Positions 34,132 through 42,867 of a stretch of DNA of 64,000 nucleotides are shown here, piece by piece. A program made the translations under genes and the position numbers. The stretch spans positions 51,766 to 115,765 of the forward strand of contig CAIKAC010000007.1 of the NCBI GenBank assembly GCA_903825305.1, given 5' to 3'. How positions within the stretch are numbered: the first letter of the stretch is position 1; every line of letters begins with the position of its first letter. The DNA comes from an uncultured Actinomycetes bacterium (GTDB lineage Bacteria > Actinomycetota > Acidimicrobiia > Acidimicrobiales > RAAP-2). Below the pieces are notes generated by a model. It saw nothing but the letters and a program-made list of their open reading frames with translations, had not been told where the DNA came from and made no database searches.

Positions 34132-36914
34132 CAAAAGGGATCCGCATCTGAGGGAATTCCCGTCGACGTTGCCTTCATGGTGGATGCGGTGGCTTTCTTC
34201 GCGACAGCTTTCTTTGCTCCGGCCTTTTTGGCAGTTGTCTTTTTCGCAGCTGCCTTCTTGGTCGACTTCTTCGTCGTCTTCTTCGCAGCCTTCTTCGCCG
34301 TTGCCTTCTTAGCTCGCTTCTTGGCAGGACCTGCGGCCCGGCGGATCTCGAGGAGTTCTACCGCCCGCTCAATCGTGATGTCCTCGACGGTGTCGCCAAC
34401 TCGCAGTGAGGCATTGGTCGTACCATCGGTCACGTAGGGGCCAAAGCGACCGTCTTTGACCACAATGGGTTCGCCTGAGGCCGGATCTGGACCTAGTTCC
34501 TTGAGTGGTGGCTTGGCCACTCCCCGGCCCCGTCGTTTGGGCTGGGCAAAGAGCGCCAAGGCCTCGTCCAAGGTAACGGTGAAGAGTTGTTCTTCTGTGT
34601 CGAGACTCCGGGAGTCTTTGTCCTTGCTGAGGTAGGGACCATAGCGACCATTGAGCGCCATAATGTCGACGCCCGATTCTGGATCCTTGCCAACAAGCCG
34701 TGGCAGTGACAGCAACTTCAACGCCTCATCAAGCGTGAGCGTATCGGGGTTCATGGTGCTGAGTAGTGACGCAGTCTTCGGCTTCTCGCCGTCGACCAAC
34801 TCTCCCACCTGGACATAGGGACCGAAACGACCGGCCTTCACAAAAATGTCAAGTCCCGTCGCGGGATCAATTCCCACTGATCGGTCACCTTGCGGTGCTT
34901 CAAGAAGTTCAACCGCTCGCTCTACAGTGAGTTCATCAGGAAGGGTGTCCTCGCGAATCGATGCGGTTGATTCACCGCGCTTGACGTAGGGTCCGTATTT
35001 CCCGACCCGAACCATGATGGTCTCGCCCGTTGCGTCATCTACGCCTAGAGGGATGGAATTGATGTCGACAGGATCAATGTCTCCCAAGTGCTCAGTCACG
35101 GCATCGCGTAAACCAAATCCCGTTTGCCCATCCGTGTCGTGACCAAAGTAAAAACGACTCAGCCAAGGAAGTGCTTCTTCGGAGCCCCCGGCAATGGCGT
35201 CAAGATCATCTTCCATCGAAGCGGTAAAGCCGTAGTCAACGAGATTCCCAAAGTGCTCTTCAAGGAGCTTGACGACAGCAAAGGCTGTAAAGCTCGGCAC
35301 CAGTGCGGGTCCCTTTTTCCAGACATACCCACGATCTTGAATCGTGGAAATAACGGCTGCGTAGGTTGAAGGTCGGCCGATACCGAGCTCTTCCATTTTC
35401 TTCACCAGACTGGCATCGGTATAGCGAGCGGGTGGTTGCGTGGCGTGAGCCTTGGCTTCTGCCTCTTCGATTGCTACGGCATCACCTTCAGCGAGCTTGG
35501 GCAAGATGCGTTCGGTCTCAGCCAACTCTGCTTCGGGATCATCGGCGCCTTCGACGTAGGCGCGACGATATCCCGGGAAGGTGATCACGCGACCATTCGC
35601 TTGGAGCGTGGCTTCGGCTCCACTGAGCGAATCAGCCGCTGGACCCAAACTCGTTGTCATGCGGACCTGTGCTTGGGTGCCACGAGCATCGGTCATTTGT
35701 GAGGCAACAGTTCGCACCCAGATCAATTCATAGAGCCGAAGCTCATCGCCGCGCAAGCTTCGAGCAGCTTCTTCGGGTGAGCGGAAGGTTTCTCCCGCTG
35801 GTCGAATGGCTTCGTGAGCCTCTTGTGCATTCTTTACTTTGCGGTCGTAGCGCCGCGGGGCGTCGGGAACGTAGTCTTCGCCAAAGCGAGAGCGTGCCTC
35901 TGCGCGCGCAGCATTGATCGCCTCAGTAGACAAGGTCGTGGAGTCCGTACGCATGTAGGTGATCCAACCGTCTTCATAGAGCTTTTGTGCAATGCGCATC
36001 GCCATCTGCGAACTCAACCGCAGCTTTCGACCCGCCTCTTGCTGCAAGGTAGACGTCATGAACGGCGGCTGAGGCTTTGAGCTAAACGGTTTCTCACTTA
36101 CCGACGTGACCGTTGGCGTTGCCGTCGCCAGTGCTGCGGCCACCGACGCAGCTTCGGCTTCGCTGAGACTACGGACACTGCGCTGACCAGTAAGCGCGCC
36201 CTGGGCGTCAAAGTCGCGGCCTTCAGCCAAACTAACCCCGTCAAGGGCCACGAGCGAACCGGGGAACTGCGTTCCCTTAGCCTCGAATTGAACTTCAACG
36301 TCATGCCATGAGGCAGTCCTAAACGCCATGCGCTCTCGTTCACGCTCTACCACGAGCCGCGTGGCAACTGACTGCACGCGGCCGGCTGAAAGGCGAGGCA
36401 ATACCTTCTTCCATAGCACCGGTGACACTTCGTAGCCGTAGAGGCGATCGAGAATTCTGCGTGCTTCTTGCGCATCAACAAGTCGACGATCAAGATCTCG
36501 AGATTCTTCTACGGCGCGCTCAATGGCAGCACGGGTGATTTCGTGGAAGACCATACGCCGAGTCGGGATTTGAGGATTGAGCACCTCAAGGAGGTGCCAA
36601 GCGATGGCTTCTCCTTCACGGTCTTCATCGGTGGCGAGATAGAGCGCATCAGCTTGTTTGAGCAGTCGCTTGAGATTACGGATGGTGACCTTTCCGCGCT
36701 CACTTTCCACGTAGAGAGGCTTAAAGCCGTTCTCTACATCGACGCCGACGCGAGCCCAGGATTCACCCTTGTACTGCTCTGGAATTTCATCGGCACCCTT
36801 GGGCAAGTCTCGGATGTGGCCGATGGACGATTCCACGATGTAGTCGTCACCCAGGATGGAGCTAATCGTTTTCGCTTTTGCTGGTGACTCAACAATTACC
36901 AGTGCTTTTCCCAT
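34131..36914 (-). CDS. topA: DNA topoisomerase I with lysine-rich C-terminal tail
   Basis: 927 aa type IA topoisomerase. TOPRIM domain starts KALVIVESPAKAKTISSIL; the catalytic tyrosine lies in ITYMRTDST (about 315). No zinc fingers; instead four C-terminal TopoI_C repeats, each with a GR(F/Y)GPY core, then a tail of some 60 residues of repeated AKK/TKK units, typical of actinobacterial TopA and used for processive DNA binding. The ATG at 36914 follows GGAGGTGGAG; an upstream in-frame ATG is rejected. Confidence 0.95.
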   Translation of the reverse strand: MGKALVIVESPAKAKTISSILGDDYIVESSIGHIRDLPKGADEIPEQYKGESWARVGVDVENGFKPLYVESERGKVTIRNLKRLLKQADALYLATDEDREGEAIAWHLLEVLNPQIPTRRMVFHEITRAAIERAVEESRDLDRRLVDAQEARRILDRLYGYEVSPVLWKKVLPRLSAGRVQSVATRLVVERERERMAFRTASWHDVEVQFEAKGTQFPGSLVALDGVSLAEGRDFDAQGALTGQRSVRSLSEAEAASVAAALATATPTVTSVSEKPFSSKPQPPFMTSTLQQEAGRKLRLSSQMAMRIAQKLYEDGWITYMRTDSTTLSTEAINAARAEARSRFGEDYVPDAPRRYDRKVKNAQEAHEAIRPAGETFRSPEEAARSLRGDELRLYELIWVRTVASQMTDARGTQAQVRMTTSLGPAADSLSGAEATLQANGRVITFPGYRRAYVEGADDPEAELAETERILPKLAEGDAVAIEEAEAKAHATQPPARYTDASLVKKMEELGIGRPSTYAAVISTIQDRGYVWKKGPALVPSFTAFAVVKLLEEHFGNLVDYGFTASMEDDLDAIAGGSEEALPWLSRFYFGHDTDGQTGFGLRDAVTEHLGDIDPVDINSIPLGVDDATGETIMVRVGKYGPYVKRGESTASIREDTLPDELTVERAVELLEAPQGDRSVGIDPATGLDIFVKAGRFGPYVQVGELVDGEKPKTASLLSTMNPDTLTLDEALKLLSLPRLVGKDPESGVDIMALNGRYGPYLSKDKDSRSLDTEEQLFTVTLDEALALFAQPKRRGRGVAKPPLKELGPDPASGEPIVVKDGRFGPYVTDGTTNASLRVGDTVEDITIERAVELLEIRRAAGPAKKRAKKATAKKAAKKTTKKSTKKAAAKKTTAKKAGAKKAVAKKATASTMKATSTGIPSDADPF

Positions 36915-37040
36915 ATCTCCACCTCCTGTGCCTACTTGGCTGCGTGGCTTGACTCCACAGCTGTTGTTGAATGGTTCTAGCAGAGCCCACGCCATGAGCC
37001 ACAATCAGGCCCGCGTATCCCTCGAAATCCTTTGGACTGA

Positions 37041-39419
37041 CTACTCGTTGTCTTCAGGCGCTCCCGCCACAATTTCATAGTCGGGATTCAAAATTGCCAG
37101 ACTTGAATCCCACGAGCCAACCATGCCTTCGACGACCAGACGAGCTCCCGTTTCAATTCCGGGAACTGATGGTCGGCCCTGGAACACCAAGAGCAAGGAT
37201 CCGGTGCCGTCCGAAATGGTGCATTCGAGATTCGAAGCTGCTTCTCCCGATTGCACCGTGACTGAGCGGATCTTGCCTGCGATTCGAGTACGACGCCGAT
37301 ACGTAGCCTCGCTGATGTGTTGCGCATTTCCGGCGCGCTCAGCGAGTCGTACATCGATGGGCAAGGTCGACACTTCTTTCTCTCGCTTGTGTTCGATCTT
37401 CGCTTCTTTTTCTTCCTCAACCTTGAGTACCTTGACCACGTCGTTCAAGTTGAAGGGCACGATGGTGGCACTCACGTGGGGCACCGTTGACACTGCCGAG
37501 GCGATGGAGTCTGCCGTGCGGTCGTGGAGTACTCGAGCCAGACGAGAGTTGAAGCTACGCCGGGGAAGCAGCACGGTGCATTCGGTTTCTCGATCTGAGG
37601 TGATCTCAGCAACTAACTCCAACGAAGCACGCTCCAAGCGACGGTCAGGGCAAATCATGATGTCAAGTGGCAGCCAGTTCGGCCCCAACTCAGCCCAGCG
37701 ACGCTGCAACTCAGCCGTGACGGTGGGGTCAATATCAAAGTGCACCGCACGTGTCTTTTGCGACATCCCTCGCGCATACTCAATGGCTCGCTTGGTGGCC
37801 ATGTCGAAATTATCCACGAGCACAACAACCGTGTTTTTCAATGGCTTATTCGAAGGCGCCACACCAGCAGTGGCTTCGAGAACAGCTGCTTCTCGGCGAT
37901 AGGCGCGGTTCATCCGCAACAGACCCCAAAACATGACAGGGCCCACAATGACGACGACCCAGGCACCTTCTTGGAATTTGGCGATGGCGAAGATGGCAAC
38001 CACCACGAGAGAGATTGCGCCCGATACGCCATTGATAATGACGCCTCGCAGCCACTTGCCATCTTCTTTATGCGTGAGGTGGTGCTTGACCATCCCCGCA
38101 CCCGCCATGGTGAAGCCCGTGAACACGCCAATGGCGTAGAGCGAGACCAAGCCATTCACCTGGGCTTTGAACACAATGATCAACAGCAGCGCCACAGCCC
38201 CAAGCACCAAAATGCCGTTGGAGAAGGCCAAGCGGTGCCCCCGCTTGGTGAGCTGGCGCGGCATAAAGCGGTCGCCGGCTACGAAACTGGCCAAGAACGG
38301 GAAGCCATTAAATGACGTGTTACCGCCGGTGTAGAGAATCATCAACGTGCCGAACTGGACCACGTAGAACATGACGTGGCCAAAGCCATGCGTCCCCAAC
38401 ACTGCTTGGACTTCTTGCGATACCACGGTGGGCGTTCCCGCTGCATAGGGAACAGCGTGGGTGATCTTGGCCAAGATAGATACGCCGAGCACCAAGAATC
38501 CCAAGGTGCAGGCCATCACGACCAAGGTAAGTCGTGCGTTCTTGTACTCAGGCTTGCGGAATGACGCAACGCCATTGGAAATCGCTTCAAGTCCGGTGAG
38601 TGACGAACCACCGTTGGCAAAGGCGCGCAAGAGCGAAATGAACGCCAAGCCATAAAGCACGCCATTGGTGCCGGTCCCAAATTTTCCATCGACCAAGAGG
38701 GCGTGATTGGTAGGAATCGGAATGGCGTGCAACGTTCCCATCACAGCCTTCGAGAGGCCGATCACAATCACTGAAGCCAACGCAAAAATGTAAAAGTAGG
38801 TCGGCAGCGCAAAATAACTTCCCGCTTCTTTAATGCCGCGAAGGTTGCCAAAAATCAGGAGCAGCACCACGCCAATGGTGATCTCCACCGTCCATCGGGT
38901 CAGGCTTGGCACCGCCGACGTCAGTGCCGCAGTACCAGCCGCACACTGAACTGCCACGGTCACGGTGTAGTCAATGAGCAGGGCTACGGCCGCTATTTGG
39001 GCTACGCGCGGGCCGAAGTTGTCCCGAGCCACCACGTAGGAACCACCCGATTTGGTGTAGTAGCCGATGACGTCCCAGTACGAAATCGTGACAAAGAGCA
39101 GCACGCCCAGGATGACAAAGGTGAGGGGCACGATCAGACTGAAGGCCGCGAGGCCAATCCACGGCGTCATCTGCGTCAGCATTTCTTCGGTGCCATAAGC
39201 CGAAGAAGAAATGCAGTCAGGAGCGAGGACGCCAAGGGCAATCGGGTTCCAAAGGCGTTCATTCTCGAGCTGTTCGGTAACCATGGGTCGACCCAAGAAC
39301 AGCTTCTTGAGCCGATAGGTAACTGTTTCTGGATAGAGCGCGCCGAGGTCTTGGCTCACCACTCTCGTGGGTTGAAGACGCTCCATTGCCTCTTCGTTAT
39401 GCGCTGCTTGATCAGTCAC
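37041..39419 (-). CDS. KimA-like potassium transporter with C-terminal OB-fold
   Basis: 792 aa. APC-superfamily membrane core of about 12 segments (residues 60-500, with LAPDCISSSAYGTEEML), followed by a cytoplasmic USP-like domain (about 525-680) as in KimA, the c-di-AMP-controlled K+ importer, and then an extra OB-fold (about 715-785, RIAGKIRSVTVQ...CTISDGTGSLLLVF). Divergent from two TrkA genes, which supports a potassium role. GTG start with a -10 box 8 nt upstream. The OB-fold fusion is unusual for the family. Confidence 0.8.
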   Translation of the reverse strand: MTDQAAHNEEAMERLQPTRVVSQDLGALYPETVTYRLKKLFLGRPMVTEQLENERLWNPIALGVLAPDCISSSAYGTEEMLTQMTPWIGLAAFSLIVPLTFVILGVLLFVTISYWDVIGYYTKSGGSYVVARDNFGPRVAQIAAVALLIDYTVTVAVQCAAGTAALTSAVPSLTRWTVEITIGVVLLLIFGNLRGIKEAGSYFALPTYFYIFALASVIVIGLSKAVMGTLHAIPIPTNHALLVDGKFGTGTNGVLYGLAFISLLRAFANGGSSLTGLEAISNGVASFRKPEYKNARLTLVVMACTLGFLVLGVSILAKITHAVPYAAGTPTVVSQEVQAVLGTHGFGHVMFYVVQFGTLMILYTGGNTSFNGFPFLASFVAGDRFMPRQLTKRGHRLAFSNGILVLGAVALLLIIVFKAQVNGLVSLYAIGVFTGFTMAGAGMVKHHLTHKEDGKWLRGVIINGVSGAISLVVVAIFAIAKFQEGAWVVVIVGPVMFWGLLRMNRAYRREAAVLEATAGVAPSNKPLKNTVVVLVDNFDMATKRAIEYARGMSQKTRAVHFDIDPTVTAELQRRWAELGPNWLPLDIMICPDRRLERASLELVAEITSDRETECTVLLPRRSFNSRLARVLHDRTADSIASAVSTVPHVSATIVPFNLNDVVKVLKVEEEKEAKIEHKREKEVSTLPIDVRLAERAGNAQHISEATYRRRTRIAGKIRSVTVQSGEAASNLECTISDGTGSLLLVFQGRPSVPGIETGARLVVEGMVGSWDSSLAILNPDYEIVAGAPEDNE

Positions 39420-39427
39420 GATTGTCC

Positions 39428-39433
39428 AATCTA
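39428..39433 (-). promoter_or_regulatory. -10 box (TAGATT) of the leaderless KimA-like gene
   Basis: TAGATT on the minus strand ends 8 nt before the GTG at 39419. No Shine-Dalgarno. Confidence 0.45.
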
Positions 39434-39453
39434 CGCCTCACTAGCACGAGGCG
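39434..39453. promoter_or_regulatory. Inverted repeat CGCCTC-N8-GAGGCG between the K+ transporter and trkA
   Basis: Perfect 6-bp inverted repeat touching the -10 box of the transporter gene, inside its -35/-10 spacer. Suits a repressor site for the divergent potassium-uptake genes. No regulator is identified. Confidence 0.4.
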
Positions 39454-39503
39454 ATACCAATCCGATTCTTGCCACCGAGCCTCAAGCGTGGTGGGATAGG
39501 GGG

Positions 39504-40160
39504 GTGCACATCGTCATTATCGGCTGCGGCCGCGTCGGATCTGGTCTTGCAGCCACCTTGGCAAGCGAGGGCCATGACGTAGTCGTTATCGACAAAAACC
39601 GCCGTAGTTTCAAGCGCTTGCCGAATGACGCCAAGATCACCACCGTGGTTGGATCCGGCTTCGATCGTGAGTCCCTTATTGAGGCTGGCGTAGAAAAGGC
39701 CGACGCCTTGGCTGCGGTGACCAGTGGCGACAACTCCAATATTCTCTGCGCTCGCATCGCACGGGAGAACTTCCAAATCCCCAATGTGGTAGCGCGTATC
39801 TACGATCCTCGGCGTGCGGAGATTTACCAGCGACTCGGCATCCCAACTGTGGCCACCGTTACGTGGACTATTGAACAAGTTCGCCAGTGGCTCATCCCGA
39901 AACAAGATCGCCCCTCGTGGACCGATGCCACCGGCACCCTCCATCTGATTGAGTACCCCCTTCCCGCCTCTTGGGCTGGGCGCTCGCTCGCAACGCTCAA
40001 CGTTCCAGGGAAAATATCGCTTATCGGAGTGGGTCGGGCTGGCACTGTTCGCCTCGACGGCGAGCAGCTTGTGGGCCAAGAACGTGATTTGCTCCACTTG
40101 GCCGTTACCAGTGACGGTCAAGCGGAGCTGAGCTCACTCCTTGGAGGTGCGTCCGCATGA
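39504..40160 (+). CDS. trkA: TrkA-family K+ channel/transport regulator, first copy
   Basis: 218 aa. RCK/TrkA_N Rossmann domain (IVIIGCGRVGSGLAATL, VVIDKN) and a C-terminal TrkA_C half. Like CeoB of Mycobacterium. The frame is open far upstream, but the GTG at 39504 after GGGGG gives the family N-terminus. Overlaps the second copy by ATGA. Binds NAD(H) or ATP to gate potassium transport. Confidence 0.9.
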   Translation: MHIVIIGCGRVGSGLAATLASEGHDVVVIDKNRRSFKRLPNDAKITTVVGSGFDRESLIEAGVEKADALAAVTSGDNSNILCARIARENFQIPNVVARIYDPRRAEIYQRLGIPTVATVTWTIEQVRQWLIPKQDRPSWTDATGTLHLIEYPLPASWAGRSLATLNVPGKISLIGVGRAGTVRLDGEQLVGQERDLLHLAVTSDGQAELSSLLGGASA

Positions 40161-40813
40161 AGGTCGTAATCGCTGGGGCTGGATCGGTGGGTGTTGCGAT
40201 CACCGAGGACCTTGATGCCAAGGGATACGAAGTGACCCTGTTGGAGCGTGATCAAGAGCTCACCGAGAAGCTAAAAGCCAACACCAAGCTCAACGTACTG
40301 CTCTGCGATGCCTGTGAAGTGTCCAGCCTCGATGCCGCGGGACTCGTGGATGCAGATGTCGTGGTGGCGGCCACCGGAGATGACGAAGACAACCTGGTGA
40401 TCTCCCTGTTGGCCAAACAGGAATTTGCCGTTCCCCGTGTCATTGCACGGGTCAATAACTCGAAGAATCAATGGCTGTTCAATCAGTCGTGGGGTGTAGA
40501 CGTATCTGTGTCGACACCTCAACAGTTGACGGCATTGGTCGAAGAGGCCGTCTCGGTGGGTTCCATGGTGCAGTTGCTTCGCTTGGACCGCTCTGGTGCC
40601 AGCCTCGTAGAAGTCACCCTGGCTAGTGATTCTCCGGCCCTCAACATGGCCATCCGGGAATTGGCAATTCCGCGCGAGGCCACGGTGGTGGCCATCATCC
40701 GCGACGGACACCTCATCGTCCCCCACGGTGACACCGTATTGACGGCAGGCGACGAAGTGATGTGCTTAGTTACGCCTGAGGCGCACGACCAGGTTCAGGC
40801 TCTCTTGGTCTAA
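40157..40813 (+). CDS. trkA: TrkA-family K+ channel/transport regulator, second copy
   Basis: 218 aa, paralogous to the preceding gene: MKVVIAGAGSVGVAITEDL and LLERDQE mark the nucleotide fold, and the C-terminal TrkA_C domain is present. Like CeoC of Mycobacterium. The pair overlaps by 4 nt and should be made in equal amounts. No TrkH/TrkG membrane subunit is present; the divergent KimA-like protein may be the partner. Confidence 0.9.
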   Translation: MKVVIAGAGSVGVAITEDLDAKGYEVTLLERDQELTEKLKANTKLNVLLCDACEVSSLDAAGLVDADVVVAATGDDEDNLVISLLAKQEFAVPRVIARVNNSKNQWLFNQSWGVDVSVSTPQQLTALVEEAVSVGSMVQLLRLDRSGASLVEVTLASDSPALNMAIRELAIPREATVVAIIRDGHLIVPHGDTVLTAGDEVMCLVTPEAHDQVQALLV

Positions 40814-40821
40814 GCCCTGTC

Positions 40822-40842
40822 ACCCCTGTGTCGCAGAGGGGT
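40822..40842. terminator. Hairpin ACCCCT...AGGGGT after the trkA pair
   Basis: ACCCCT (40822-40827) pairs with AGGGGT (40837-40842), and TG/CA extend it past one mismatch. No T-tract follows, and a -10 box lies 3 nt beyond, so it may be an operator rather than a terminator. Confidence 0.35.
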
Positions 40843-40844
40843 CC

Positions 40845-40850
40845 TAGGCT
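40845..40850 (+). promoter_or_regulatory. -10 box (TAGGCT) of the leaderless HAD-IB gene
   Basis: TAGGCT ends 7 nt before the GTG at 40858; no Shine-Dalgarno between them. Confidence 0.45.
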
Positions 40851-40857
40851 GATCACT

Positions 40858-41649
40858 GTGGAAGCTGCTTTTTTTGACCTCGATAAAACGGTCATCGCCA
40901 AAGCTTCCATCGCTGCGTTTGGGCGTCCATTACTCAAAGAAGGGCTGATTTCTCGTCGCACGGTGCTCAGAGCCGCCATGCAGCAGCTGATTTTCATTCG
41001 CTTCGGTGCCGATGAAGAGCGTCTCAATAAAGTGCGCGACTCCATGCTGGATCTCACCAGAGGTTGGGATCGAGACCAAGTATCGCAAATTGTTCGCGAG
41101 ACCTTGATTGAAACGATTGAACCATTAATTTATGCCGAGGCCTTAGACCTCATGGATCTTCACCGCCAAGCAGGCGACAAGGTCTATATCGTCTCTGCAG
41201 CCCCGGAAGAAATCGTCCGACCCTTGGGCGAATTGCTCGGCGTTGATGGCTCGCTCGCGAGCCGCGGAGAAATTGATGACTTGGGTCGCTACACCGGGAA
41301 AATGGAGTTCTACTGCTACGGACCCAATAAGGCAGTAGCCATTGAACGGTTGGCCAAAGAACAAGGCATCGATCTCACCAAATCGTCGGCATATTCCGAT
41401 TCCGCTACCGACATCCCCATGCTCGAAGTCGTTGGTCACGGCGTAGCCGTGAACCCAGACAAAGCCTTAGCGGCCGCGGCGAATGAGCGAGGCTGGGAAA
41501 TCTTGAGTTTCACCAAACCCGTAAGAATCCGTGACCGGGTAAGTAGACGCATCCCCATGCTCACCGGAGCCGTGGCGGTTATCGGCGTACTCGCCGTTGC
41601 GGCGGCGCGTTCAATGCGCCGCCTTCCTAAGCGAAGGGTTGCGAGTTAG
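40858..41649 (+). CDS. HAD-IB family phosphatase with C-terminal membrane anchor
   Basis: 263 aa. Motif I FFDLDKTVIA at the very N-terminus, motif II SAAPEE, and motif III/IV with SAYSDSATDIPMLE place it in HAD subfamily IB (SerB/CicA-like). Substrate unknown; relatives act on phosphoserine or lysophosphatidic acid. A hydrophobic segment (about 236-253, AVAVIGVLAVAAA) followed by a basic tail probably tethers it to the membrane. Starts at GTG 40858. Confidence 0.82.
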   Translation: MEAAFFDLDKTVIAKASIAAFGRPLLKEGLISRRTVLRAAMQQLIFIRFGADEERLNKVRDSMLDLTRGWDRDQVSQIVRETLIETIEPLIYAEALDLMDLHRQAGDKVYIVSAAPEEIVRPLGELLGVDGSLASRGEIDDLGRYTGKMEFYCYGPNKAVAIERLAKEQGIDLTKSSAYSDSATDIPMLEVVGHGVAVNPDKALAAAANERGWEILSFTKPVRIRDRVSRRIPMLTGAVAVIGVLAVAAARSMRRLPKRRVAS

Positions 41650-41732
41650 CGCTGCGGCGAAGACTTGCGGATGCGCTGCGCTGCAGCAGCGACGAGTGCA
41701 CCAATGCCGAGTAGGGCAATCAACTTCTTCAT
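41646..41732 (-). CDS. 28-aa membrane peptide coupled to the sigma factor gene
   Basis: The peptide starts MKKLIALLGIGALVAAAAQR and ends in a basic RKSSPQR tail: one hydrophobic segment between charged ends. AGGAGG sits 6 nt before the ATG and overlaps the sigma-factor stop codon (TAG at 41745-41743), so translation is probably coupled. It resembles in composition the C-terminal anchor of the convergent HAD-IB protein, whose stop it overlaps. Function unknown. Confidence 0.6.
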   Translation of the reverse strand: MKKLIALLGIGALVAAAAQRIRKSSPQR

Positions 41733-41742
41733 GCTGGGCCTC

Positions 41743-42678
41743 CTAGACGCTCAGTAAGTCACGTGCACCGGTGTCTGACGACGGGTGACGCAATTTGGAC
41801 ATGGCACGCGCCTCAATTTGGCGAATGCGTTCACGAGTGAGATTGAAGTGTTCGCCAACCTCTTCGAGGGTGCGAGGTTCCCCACGGTCAAGCCCAAAGC
41901 GAAGGCGAAGAATTTCGCGCTCACGCTCGTCAAGGGGGCTCAACAGTCGCTGAATTTCTTCAGGCAGAAGCGCCACGGCAGCAACTTCAAAGGGTGATTC
42001 AGCTGAACGGTCTTCTACGACGTCACCGAGTTCGGCATCACCGTCTTCGCGAAGTGGCTCCGACAACGAGAGTGGCTCTGCACGGAAACGCAAGGCTTCA
42101 ATCAACTTGTCTTCAGGCATTTCAACTTCGGCGCCCAACTCTGCCAAGGTGGCAGGACGGCCATATTTGAGCTCAAGACGAGCTTGGGCCTTTTGGACGC
42201 GAGCCAAGGTGTCACCGGCATGCACTGGGAGACGAATGGTTAGCCCGGTGTTGGCAATACCGCGGGTAATGGCTTGACGAATCCACCAAGTGGCATAGGT
42301 GGAGAACTTGAACCCTTTGCGCCAGTCGAACTTTTCGACAGCGTGCATGAGGCCTAAGTTGCCCTCTTGAATCAGGTCGAGCAAGGGAAGGCCCGAAGCC
42401 TGATACTTCTTCGCGATCGACACGACGAGCCGAAGGTTCGACTGCACGAAGGTTTGCTGTGCATCCTCGCCGCGCTTCGCCTCAATTTTGAGTTTGCGCT
42501 TGTCAGCAGCAGCGAGTTTGGTTGCGGATTCAACCTTCTCCGCCGCCTCTCGACCGGCTTCGATGGTCTGAGCGAGGCGAACCTCATCGTCCTTGGTGAG
42601 CAGCGGGTATTGACCAATGTCTGTCAGGTACAGCCTGACAAGGTCTTCGTCATCTCGCTCAATACGCTCTTTTGCCAC
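41743..42678 (-). CDS. Sigma-70 family RNA polymerase sigma factor (group 1/2)
   Basis: 311 aa. Region 1.2 (DLVRLYLTDIGQYPLL), region 2 with FVQSNLRLVVSIAKKY and FSTYATWWIRQAI, region 3, and region 4 with EEVGEHFNLTRERIRQIEARAMSKLRHP. No long N-terminal acidic region 1.1 of a typical HrdB/SigA, so a SigB-like group 2 factor is likely, though a short SigA is not excluded. TAGAAT on the minus strand about 60 nt upstream is a possible -10. Confidence 0.88.
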   Translation of the reverse strand: MAKERIERDDEDLVRLYLTDIGQYPLLTKDDEVRLAQTIEAGREAAEKVESATKLAAADKRKLKIEAKRGEDAQQTFVQSNLRLVVSIAKKYQASGLPLLDLIQEGNLGLMHAVEKFDWRKGFKFSTYATWWIRQAITRGIANTGLTIRLPVHAGDTLARVQKAQARLELKYGRPATLAELGAEVEMPEDKLIEALRFRAEPLSLSEPLREDGDAELGDVVEDRSAESPFEVAAVALLPEEIQRLLSPLDEREREILRLRFGLDRGEPRTLEEVGEHFNLTRERIRQIEARAMSKLRHPSSDTGARDLLSV

Positions 42679-42867
42679 AGTTACTACTTCCTTCTGCCAC
42701 GCCCGCTAGGACTCAATCCCAGAAATCGGGGTAGGTGAATTCTACCGGTGCCGTCAAGGGGGTAATCAGGGGCCAGAGCTTGGTCGGGCAAACCCCACTG
42801 TTTTCAACCAGAACCGGAACTTTTTGGCTTGTAGCATCGGACGAGGCAGGCCGGCAGTTGGGGACAC

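Noticed and set aside
38997..39503. N-terminal extension of the first TrkA
   Set aside because: It reads antisense to the KimA-like gene; the family N-terminus starts at GTG 39504.
39420..39503. c-di-AMP (ydaO/kimA) riboswitch upstream of the K+ transporter genes
   Set aside because: The divergent gap is only 84 nt and the KimA-like gene looks leaderless; there is no room for the aptamer.
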